From positions 682,001 to 746,000 of the forward strand of contig JARLGW010000001.1 of NCBI GenBank assembly GCA_031292565.1: 64,000 nt of DNA, given 5' to 3'. Source of the stretch: Paludibacteraceae bacterium. GTDB lineage: Bacteria > Bacteroidota > Bacteroidia > Bacteroidales > Paludibacteraceae. Made by a program: the position numbers and the translations under genes. Shown piece after piece: positions 37,071 to 47,100 of the stretch (within the stretch, counting starts at the first letter, position 1; each line of letters starts with the position of its first letter). The notes beneath the pieces are model-generated. The model ran no database searches. It was not told where the DNA came from and saw nothing but the letters and a program-made list of their open reading frames with translations.

Positions 37071-38243
37071 ATGTTTTCAATCAGTTTCGACTTTGACTCT
37101 ATCGAATGGTATATCTGGGTGCTTATTGGCATCTTCTTATTTTCTTTCGTTATCCAATTATTTTATTACCTATATTACTATTCGGGGGTGTTAAGCCTAA
37201 AGAAAAAGGTGATCAAATCCGATGTGCCCTACTTAACCAATTACCCGGCAATCTCGGTTATTATATGTGCACGGAATGAATCGGAAAACCTGATTGAAAA
37301 CTTGCCCTATATTTTAAATCAAAAATACCCAAACTTTGAGGTTATCGTGGTAAACGACGGATCGTCAGACGAATCAGAAACCGTTCTTACCGGATTTGAA
37401 AAGCAATATCCGCAGCTTTACCATACCTATGTACCCTCGGATGCGCAGGTGATGAGCCCTAAAAAGTTAGCACTCACGGTAGGAATTAAAGCAGCGAAGA
37501 ACGAACTGCTACTTTTTACCGATGCCGATTGCAGACCTATTTCGGAATACTGGATTAAAAACATGGCTCGCAACTTTACGCCCAACAAGGATTTTGTATT
37601 AGGATACGGTGCTTACGAACAAAAAAAGGGGCTACTCTCCCACTTAATTTCATACGACACCTTTTTCATCGCCTTGCAATACATGGGCTTTGCTTACAGG
37701 GAAAAGCCCTACATGGGTGTGGGGCGAAACATGGCCTACCGCAAACAGGTTTTCTTTGACATGAAGGGCTTTGCGTCCATGCTTCACTTGCAATCGGGCG
37801 ACGACGATTTGTTTGTAAACAAAGCGGCAAAAAAAACGAATACGCGTATTGAGATTAATCCTGATAGCGTAACCACATCCTACATGAAACCAACGTTTAA
37901 AGATTGGTACATACAAAAAGAACGGCACCTGTCCACCTCAGCCTATTATAAAGGTGGTAGCAAACAGATTATTGGAGCAGAAGTGTTCAGCCGTGGCCTT
38001 TTTTACCTCTCATTATTAGGGTTAATTCTATTTTCCCCTTTATTAATAATGTGTGGAGCCTTTGCTATCTTTTTAGGTAGATATGTTACACAAGCGTTAA
38101 TTATCAATCTCTCTGCCAAACATTTCAGAGAAAGACGCTTTTATTTATCCATATTAGTTTTCGACATCATGCTTCCTCTCGTTTCATTGTATATTTTATC
38201 TGACAATAAAATGAAACGCAAAACAAAATACAAATGGAAATAG
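37071..38243 (+). CDS. Membrane-anchored family 2 glycosyltransferase
   Basis: The 390-residue protein has an N-terminal membrane segment (WVLIGIFLFSFVIQLFYYLYYY). A GT2 domain follows with SVIICARNESENL, VVNDGSSDES near 100-110, the metal-binding DADC and the acceptor-side motif SGDDDLF, plus a QKERHLSTSAYY element. Two or more C-terminal membrane segments follow. This is the layout of processive or lipid-linked sugar transferases that work on the cytoplasmic face of the inner membrane. The product sugar cannot be told. It lies 80 bases after lysA on the same strand. Confidence 0.88.
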   Translation: MFSISFDFDSIEWYIWVLIGIFLFSFVIQLFYYLYYYSGVLSLKKKVIKSDVPYLTNYPAISVIICARNESENLIENLPYILNQKYPNFEVIVVNDGSSDESETVLTGFEKQYPQLYHTYVPSDAQVMSPKKLALTVGIKAAKNELLLFTDADCRPISEYWIKNMARNFTPNKDFVLGYGAYEQKKGLLSHLISYDTFFIALQYMGFAYREKPYMGVGRNMAYRKQVFFDMKGFASMLHLQSGDDDLFVNKAAKKTNTRIEINPDSVTTSYMKPTFKDWYIQKERHLSTSAYYKGGSKQIIGAEVFSRGLFYLSLLGLILFSPLLIMCGAFAIFLGRYVTQALIINLSAKHFRERRFYLSILVFDIMLPLVSLYILSDNKMKRKTKYKWK

Positions 38244-38255
38244 ATGAAACTCTCT

Positions 38256-38279
38256 CCTAGATTATAATTATAATCTAGG
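38256..38279. repeat. Perfect 24-bp palindrome after the glycosyltransferase gene
   Basis: The arms CCTAGATTATAA and TTATAATCTAGG meet without a spacer, 12 bases past the stop codon. It may act as a transcript-ending or stabilising hairpin, although no T run follows. Confidence 0.7.
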
Positions 38280-38558
38280 GTTACGTTATATTCTTATTTC
38301 CACAAAATAAACTTCTAAAAGAGAATTAGTTATACTCATTGGGTATTTTAACTAACTTCTCTATACATCCCGTGAATTCCACATAAAAACCCACCCTTTT
38401 TATACAAAAAAATTACTCTTTTGTTAATTATCTTTACGTTTCAAAAACTTTATTGATCGTTTTTTTACACAAGTTCCACAAAAAAGTTATTAACAATTAA
38501 AAAAAATAGAGGATCTTCAATAAAATAAAAATAATGAGAGTCTTCTTGTAAAAAAATG

Positions 38559-38608
38559 TAGTTAATCCTATTGTAAATATTATTAAATATTTACAATAGG
38601 ATTAACTA
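38559..38608. repeat. Hairpin with a perfect 23-bp stem and 4-base loop
   Basis: The left arm (38559-38581) and right arm (38586-38608) are exact reverse complements around ATTA. On the minus strand the stem is followed by CA and seven T residues, the form of a terminator, but no minus-strand gene lies upstream. The inner part, TTGTAAATAT and its complement, resembles the palindrome at the aguA promoter. Confidence 0.75.
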
Positions 38609-38970
38609 ATACAATAATAATCAAAGATTTATAAAAAAATACAGAAATCCATAAAAAGGATTTATACAAACTAAAAAAGATTTATGGAAAGAAGAAAACA
38701 ATGTAATATTGTTCAATTCATTTCCAGCTTTAACAAAATTTAATTCTTTAATTCGTGCAATTTTACATTTACACGATGTATTCTAATATATTTTTTATAA
38801 TTTTAACGAGTCATTGTTGACTACTGTTCAGTTTTAAATGAGGTTCATTTAGAATTGATTATGTTATGTGCAAGTAGAATTTCCTTGATCTTTTTAAAAA
38901 CTTATACTACTGAATCTTACTTTGATTGAAATTAATTAACAATAATAAAATAACCAATAGAATAGAATAT

Positions 38971-41103
38971 ATGAAGAAAATTACTCAACAGTCATTATTC
39001 AAACTGAAAGTTCTACTAGTTGTAGCTTTCATTGGAATGGGAAATATTGCTTATTGTGCATCCATGTACGGTGACTATATTTTTGAGGAAGATTTCGGAA
39101 CCGGAACAGACAGAGTCGATATTTCGGGGTTAGGTCAAATTGGAGGCCTTTACAAATATGAAGGTCCCGTGTATTATGTGTACGCTTTGGATTCAACAAA
39201 GCTTGTAACATTTATAAGTAGCAATACAACTAAAACATACGTTACAAAAACACCTACATGGCATGAAGTACCAATTTCCACTTCTACCGCACAATATACA
39301 GCAGAACCATCTGTATCTCCGGCAACATTCTACTATAACATCACTTCGTGGAAAAACAGAACATTTAGTGCTCAAAAAACAGACTTCACCACCCAAACCT
39401 TGGCTGCAAGAGATAATACAGAATCAAATATCCCTTGTAGTTGGGTAAAGATAGGAAATACTTGGCACTTTGGCTTTTACTACATTACTTACAGTAATAC
39501 AAGTTATACCAAAGTAGCACCCGACGATGGTGAATATGCTATTATAAATAATTTGGACAATTTATTTGCCAACGTATCCGATTCTTATTTACAAAGCGGA
39601 TTTAAAGATCACACCGGATTTTTAAATGACAGCACCTCTCCTATGACAAATGATTCAGCTAGAACTGCCGGATATAACGGACGAATGCTGTTCGTAAACT
39701 GTTCTGCCACCAGTGGAGTAACCGGCGTTGTTTATAAAAGACAGGTAACAGAACTTTGTAAAGATGCCCAATTCGAATTTACCGCATGGGTTGCTTCTGT
39801 GCACAAAACCACTAATGGATCTCAATTCCGTTTCGAATTTTGGAGTGCCGACCCCGGAGATAATCCTGATTTAGGAGCATTAACGTCCGCTTATGAAGGA
39901 ATGTCTATTGCCGAAGCAAACGGATCTACACTTCTTAAAGTAGGAGACACAGAATCTGGCATCTTGGGATCTTGGAAACAACTTACATCTTATTTCACAT
40001 TAAAAACTCAAGATTACGTGTGGGTAATCCTTCGTAACTACGGATCAGGAGGTACCGGTAACGATATTTGTTTGGACGACATTAAACTACGAGCTTATTC
40101 TCCATTTAACCTAGCTGTAAATTTAGCTAACATAAGCTACAAAACAGCATGTGAAGACGGGTTGGTTACACTCATTTCAACTTTTGATGATGTACCTACA
40201 TCCATTGACATAAGTCAATATGGATTTTATATACAAGGATATCGTAACAATACTTGGGTAACTCTTGGAAACGGAACTCCACTACAAACGGAATCGGCTT
40301 CTGAAAAACTAGAACAAACCCTTACTCTATCCGAATACAACTTATATTCAAAATTTAGATTAACTGTAGCAACAACACCCGCTTCTTTAAATAGTAAATG
40401 TATAACATTTACCTACCCACCAGCTGATAAAGTTGAGTTGGACGAAGCTCCTGCATTTGTTATTTCAGGAAAGGATATTTGTGATACGGATACAGCTCAT
40501 TTCAACAACTACACCGGAACGTTTTACGTAACCAATACAAACCAACAAAACTGTAAATATTGGGAAGTAAAAGTAAAAATGCCTGATGGAACTATTAAAA
40601 CATTGCATCCTGCGGCTAAAACAAGTTGCGATATTTTAAGTACAACTATAAGTTCTCCAATCCCTAATGACACTATACATTGGAAAAGTTGTACAACAAG
40701 TGCCACCGTTACAAATTTGCCTACAGGAGTATTAGCCACACCTGACGCAACCAACAAACGAACTGTAATAAGCGGTACGCCAACAGTTGCCGGATTCTAC
40801 ACCTACACCTTTATAGGAACCGGATGTACTCCTAAGGATTCCACGGTTGGAAACATTACCGTTTCACCAGCAGCACAAAACATAACGTTAACGGGAACCA
40901 TAGCACCTATCGTGATAAATTGGGATGCCAATACTACAGCTGTAACCGTAACAGGTTTGCCAGCAGGAGTCAGTGTTCTAAACGATGCGACTAATAAGAA
41001 AACAACTATTAGCGGAACTCCTACGGCAAAAGGAACCTACAATTATAGAATAACCACAACACCAAATGGAACTGCCATAAACAGCACCATCGTGGTTAAC
41101 TAA
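38971..41103 (+). CDS. Exported multidomain protein without T9SS tail
   Basis: The product (710 residues from the ATG at 38971) has a signal peptide ending NIAYCAS. The mature start GDYIFEEDFGTGTDRV is a common opening of large surface proteins of this phylum. A jelly-roll-like region follows (FEFTAWVASVHK, ICLDDIKLRAYSPF), then two Ig-like repeats at the C-terminus with TVISGTPTVAGFYTY and TTISGTPTAKGTYNY. The chain stops after the second repeat and has no sorting domain, which is odd for this company. The giant adhesin gene follows 46 bases after the stop, so the two are likely cotranscribed. Frameshift is not evident. Confidence 0.65.
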   Translation: MKKITQQSLFKLKVLLVVAFIGMGNIAYCASMYGDYIFEEDFGTGTDRVDISGLGQIGGLYKYEGPVYYVYALDSTKLVTFISSNTTKTYVTKTPTWHEVPISTSTAQYTAEPSVSPATFYYNITSWKNRTFSAQKTDFTTQTLAARDNTESNIPCSWVKIGNTWHFGFYYITYSNTSYTKVAPDDGEYAIINNLDNLFANVSDSYLQSGFKDHTGFLNDSTSPMTNDSARTAGYNGRMLFVNCSATSGVTGVVYKRQVTELCKDAQFEFTAWVASVHKTTNGSQFRFEFWSADPGDNPDLGALTSAYEGMSIAEANGSTLLKVGDTESGILGSWKQLTSYFTLKTQDYVWVILRNYGSGGTGNDICLDDIKLRAYSPFNLAVNLANISYKTACEDGLVTLISTFDDVPTSIDISQYGFYIQGYRNNTWVTLGNGTPLQTESASEKLEQTLTLSEYNLYSKFRLTVATTPASLNSKCITFTYPPADKVELDEAPAFVISGKDICDTDTAHFNNYTGTFYVTNTNQQNCKYWEVKVKMPDGTIKTLHPAAKTSCDILSTTISSPIPNDTIHWKSCTTSATVTNLPTGVLATPDATNKRTVISGTPTVAGFYTYTFIGTGCTPKDSTVGNITVSPAAQNITLTGTIAPIVINWDANTTAVTVTGLPAGVSVLNDATNKKTTISGTPTAKGTYNYRITTTPNGTAINSTIVVN

Positions 41104-41194
41104 TAGACCGGAATAATATAATAAACAACAATTAAAAAAATAAAATATTATGAAGGCAACAACATATATATCCAACCCTTTTAATAAGGTTAAC

Positions 41195-44100
41195 ATGAAA
41201 AAATTCTGCTTAAATAAATATATATTAGGCATTTTAATTGTCTCAACGTTCACAGCACAAAATGCTTTTGGAACGTCCATTACATTTGGAACATACACAG
41301 CAACGCCAGGAACATCTGTAACAGGAAGCGATGGACTCTCTACCATCTCTTCTTCATTTACACCTGCAATACAAAAGATATACAATGTATCAACTTTTTA
41401 TGTATGGCAAATAAATGCGAATGTGTCAACAGACCTTACTCAAGATTACGTACAAATCAAAGCCCCTTCAAGCAGTTATATATCACAATTGGTTGTAGAT
41501 GCAAGTTCAAATGGAACTACAGTTAGGTCAAGTGCATATGTAGCATTTGATGCGAGTAACAATGTTGTTGAAGCTGGGACTTTTACAGCAGCAAGTAATG
41601 CTGCAACAGCATGTTCTGCTACAATTAGTCTTACTTCTGCCAATATTAGCTATGTTAGATTTTATAGAAAAATTACAATCCCTATTGGAACTCTATACGG
41701 AGGGTCAACTATAACCTCAACTCAAGCAATTGGAGATGGAAACACATTTCAAATTGCAAAAATTGTTATGACTTATGCATCTGGATGTACAGTACCAACT
41801 TTTTCCACTCAACCGACAGATGGTTTATCCGAATGTGCCGGAGGTACAATAACATTGGGTACTGTTGTTGCAAACTATCCAAGTTATCAATGGTACTCTA
41901 ATACATCTAAAACAAACACAGGTGGAACTGCTGTAAGTACAGGAACAGGTGGAACTACAGCTACATATACTCCACCATCAACCACGGCAGGTACATATTA
42001 TTATTATTGTGTTGCTACAAATGGATCTTGTACCACAGCATCTAATGCTGTAACATTTACTGTTAATACCATACCAACTATTACGCTAGGCTCCATGCCT
42101 TCCGTAATTAGTGGAACAACAAGTGCAAACCTAACCTATAGTGCAACAACCGGTAGCCCGAACCAATATTCTATAGTGTGGAATACTGCAGCAACGACAG
42201 CCGGATTTAGTAATGTAACAAATACAACATTAAGTTCTTCACCAATTGTACTGGCAGTTCCTTCGGGAGCCACGGCCGGTACTTATACCGGAACGTTGAC
42301 GGTAACCAATTCCACCACGGGTTGTGTAAGTACAAGTTACACAATAACAGTTTCGGTCTCATCTAACGCCGTCACAACCTCTGCTATCACAGGAAGCCCC
42401 TTCTGCGCGGGAGGTGTTGTTTCTGTAGGATTCACTTCTACCGGAACATTTACCAGTGGCAACGTGTACACGGCACAATTATCCGATGCTTCCGGTTCAT
42501 TTAGTTCCCCTACAGCTATTGGTACATTAACAAGTACTGCAAATAGTGGAACAATTTCCGGTACGATACCTGCTGGTACTACTACAGGTACAGGGTACCG
42601 AATAAGAGTAATAGCCAGTACCCCGGCCACAACAGGTACTGACAATGGAACTAATCTAACGGTTAATACCATTACAACAATCACTACCCAACCAAGCAGC
42701 GCAAGCGCAACCGTGGGTGGAGCTGTAACGTTAACCGTGGCTGCAACAGGTAGTGGTACGTTAACCTACCAATGGTATAGTAACACGAGCGCATCCAATA
42801 GTGGAGGTACTTCGTTAGGAACTTCAGCACAAACAGCCAGTTACTCTCCATCTACAGCCACTGCAGGTAATTTTTATTATTATTGTATAGTAAGCGGTAC
42901 ATGTGGTAGTGTAACCAGCAGTGCGGTAACTGTATCCGTTACATCTGTGTCAAGTTCTGTACCAGTACCATCAATTCCAACTAATGGATGCAACACTCTT
43001 ACTTGGACATGTACGGATGCCAGTACAGTTAGCTATGATGTAAAAATTTGTAGTGGTACAGTTTCAGATCTGTCGGTGACACCATCGAGTTGGACAACCT
43101 TACCAACCAATTCAAACAACTATACCGCTATAAATTATGGTTTTAACTCAGGTATATATTTAGGTGCATCTAGCAATGTTGCATCTACAGGAAAAGTAGA
43201 TGCAACAGCCACCCAGGGTTACCTGCAATTTGATTTACCTAATGGTGCAAGTACTTTAACTGTTGCATTTACAAAAACTATTTCCATCCAAAGTAGTACC
43301 GATGGAGGTTCTACCTGGACAAATTTAGCAACTGCCGTCACTACAAGTCCCCAAACCGTAAATGTCAACAATGAAAATGCGGTAAAAATAAGAATTTTAA
43401 ATGGAGGTACTAATTGGGCTTATATTACGTCTATCTCCACAACAAACTATACAGGATGTACCAGCTATAACACAACAGCAAAAAGTTATACTCCAACAGG
43501 CTTATCGTCTAATACCCTCTACTATGTAGCGGTTAAAAATAACGAAACTTCATCAAGTTCTAGTTGGTCTCCTGTACTAAACTACTATACATCTCCGGAT
43601 GCACCAGTAATTACGAGTGCCACAGCAACAGCAAACGCTATTACACTTAATTGGAGTATGCCTTCAGGCTCGAATATATTAAAATTTGGAGTTAAGTATA
43701 AATTACACTCGTCATCAACATGGATTACTTTCATCGCCAACAACACTTATACCGGGATAACAGCTACCATAACAGGATTGAGTGCTTCTTTAAGTTATGA
43801 CTACCAAGTGGTAGTTTCTGGTCCAGTATGTTCAGGTATAGTTTCAGGTACTATAACCACAGCTCCGGATGTTCCTGTTCCAACATCAAGCAACCCCACA
43901 ACCTCTGGATTTAAAGTTTCATGGCCTGCAGTAAGTAATGCTGATGGATATGAAGTAAAGGTGTGTAAAATGGACACAACCGTAAGCACATACTCTCTCA
44001 ACAGCCCTATAACAACAGCAAACGGATGGGCTACAATACCTAACACAATGACCGGAGTTTGTTCTTATACTGGTGTTATGCCTAGTACAAATAGTGCATT

Positions 44101-47100
44101 CCAAACCAACATTTATGAGAATGGATTTAGCATGACTAGCGCAAAGGTAAGCACCGATTGTCAAGGTATTATTGCTTATTCATCAAGCACTCAAATAATA
44201 ACGCCGGTATTAACTTCAGCTCATACATTAACATTTAGTGCTGCCGGTTATGCTTCAGGTTATACGGTAACGGTATCAGCAAGTACCGATGGTGGAAGTT
44301 CTTGGACTACTATAAAAACGGTAACATGTAACCAACAATGGACAAGTAGTACAGCATTAGCTTCATTCTCGGTGCCAATCAATATTACAACTCCGGTTAT
44401 GTTAAAATTAGTCCCTAGCGGAGAAATGTTCTTTACTAATATAAAAGTAACCGATGCCTTAAGTTGTAATACGGTTTCATCTATAACCACAACCTCATAT
44501 ACACCAACAAGTCTTGATCCAAATACAAAATACTATTATGCTGTAAGAAGTTATAAAAATAACAGTGGAATATATTCTTATTCCGACTGGTCAACGGTAA
44601 GTGCCAGTACAACTCAGGTAACATTGGAAAATGCACCTACATGTGGTACCCCATCAACAAGCGATGTTGTTTCAGGATTTAACGCCAAATGGAATGCACC
44701 TGCTGTTACCGGAGGATCTGAAACATATTCTTACAAGCTACAATTGAAAGATGCCTCAGGAACAACAGCCATAGGTTCACCAGTTTCAGTGCCATCCTCT
44801 AATACCACCTACAACTTTACGTCTGTTAGCAGCAATACAACTTATAAATATGACGTATGGGCTGTAAATGCTGGAGGGTCAAGTGATACCATACATTGTG
44901 GTCCTATTACAACAATGGCAACAAAAAGCTTAACTATAAAAATAGATCCTGCCGGAACTGGTAGTGTCCTATTAGGAACATATACTATAACAAAAGACAC
45001 TGTTCTTAACCTTAATGTGGGGTTAAGCTTCTCAATGCAGGCTAAAGCCGGAAGCGGATATTCTTTCCTTCGCTGGGTTATTGATGATAATCGTTATACA
45101 GACAATCCGTACACGATTACTATAGCTGATGACATGACAGCAATAGCATCATTTGCAGCTCAAACCTGTACAACAACTAATTTTGATGCGTTGACTTCAA
45201 CTGATCTTGCAACGGGTAGCTATAAAACGCAATCGGTTGCAATAGGTGGTGCTTCTTGGGATGTTGTTCTTGCTAGATTATCTACTAGTAATTATCATTC
45301 ATCACCAAATTGTATTAGATTAGCATACCCTGCTTCTGGAGATACATCATCCATTATCAGCCCGTTAACTGTAACTCCTGCCTCGATATCATTCTATGCA
45401 AGAACGGCTTCTAATGCAGGTAGTGCTTGGGTATATCTATCTACTGATGGTGGAACTACTTATAAAGTAGTTACAAAACAAGCCGTTACAACAACTCAAA
45501 CTCTATATACAGTAACTCTTTCAACCACATCTTCTTATTGTCGCATTAAAATATCTAATGCAAGTACTTCAGGAAGTACTGGATACGATATGTATGTTGA
45601 TGACATTACTATTTGTGGAGCACCGGATGCCACGCCTCCAGCACTTACATTCTATCCGGTAACAGGATCGATTAATGTTCCAATAAGCACTATTCCTACT
45701 ATCACTTCGGATGAAAAATTATATTATTATACTTCATCCGGCTCCTTTGCCGAATTAACAAATACAGCATTGAGTGATCCTAGTGTATTGTCTAGAATAT
45801 TGTCGTTAACCAAAGCGAGCAATGATTCAGCTATAACATTCTCGGCCTCTATTAGCGCTGATGGAAAAACCATTACAATTACACCTAGTAGTACATTCTA
45901 TTATTCTACCCAATATAAATTGAGTATTAAATACGTGGCCGATGCAAATAACAACATGTTGGCAAGTACACTTTACACACTGTTTACAACAAAAGGAGTT
46001 CCTCAACCTCATATCAGTGTAAAAGAGAACCTAACCCATACAAGCTATGCAAATGCATCTACTTACAACATGGGTACTATTATTTCGGGCGCTTCAACAG
46101 CTACAACATTTAAAGTTTACAATACAGGTAGTGATCCTTTAAATATAAGTTCATGTACTACTAGTGGAACAGCTTATTCAATAGGAACAGCCCTGTCGAA
46201 AACAACGATACCAAGTGGAGATTCGGCTACTGTAACCGTAACTTTTACTCCTGGTAGCACTGCTGGTGTTTATTCCGGAACACTTAATATAGTAAGCAAC
46301 GATGCAACTAATTCTCCTTACATTATCAACCTTAGTGGTATAAAAGCAAAATTCGTATTGCCTTATACTTACCAATCAGGTTGTACTACCCCTGTTGTAT
46401 CAAGTACAGAATTAACACATGATTATTCTAGTACGACTGACATTCCGACTCAAGTACAAATAGGGAACTTAAGCTCTAGTAGCGCTGTAACAACTGCCAA
46501 TTTCAATCCTTCTTACGATTTGTTCCATGCCGAAGGAAATTGTCTTGCAGATGGAAATTCTGCATTAAGAGTTGGCACCAGTAAAAAATCATTAATCCTT
46601 GACTTAGATAGTTGCGGACAAATTACCTTCAAATGGACTGCCAGTGGTTACAGAAAAGTATCGGTAACCGATGCATTGGGTAATGTATATCTTCAATCAT
46701 CCACATGGCTTGAAGGTGGTAAATGCTATACCAACAGCGTGGTTATTAATTCTTGTGCACACACACGGATTATGATATCATTTGAAGCTAGTGATTCCAC
46801 TATTTTATCCACACTCTATTATTTAAACATTACGAAATGTAGTGCAGAACTAAAGAGCAGTGCAAAAGATATTGTAAAATATAGCTTTGGAGATTCAAAT
46901 GAAAAAGTTCGAATATATGACAATTATATTTTCGTAACCTTACCTTCATCTTACGCTGGAAGTTTAAGCACTTTAGTCGCCAAAACAATAGAAGTTTCGC
47001 CTAAAGCAACGGTAGTAATAAAAACTACGGGAGATAATTTTGGAGATAGTACTGTTGTTTACCGGGTAACAGCCGAAGATGGTACTACTAAAGATTATAC

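Larger units (their letters stand above)
38244..38970. other. Intergenic region with two palindromes, before the second surface cluster
   Basis: This 727-base AT-rich stretch holds a perfect 24-bp palindrome at 38256-38279 and a 23-bp-stem hairpin at 38559-38608. Three short GATTTAT repeats occur at 38626, 38659 and 38679. No gene was found. A good promoter for the cluster was not seen; the nearest candidates only partly match TAnnTTTG. Confidence 0.55.

Noticed and set aside
38626-38685. Three GATTTAT repeats, possibly CRISPR-like or iteron-like
   Set aside because: The units are 7 bases and unevenly spaced (33 and 20 bases) in AT-rich sequence; there are no cas genes.
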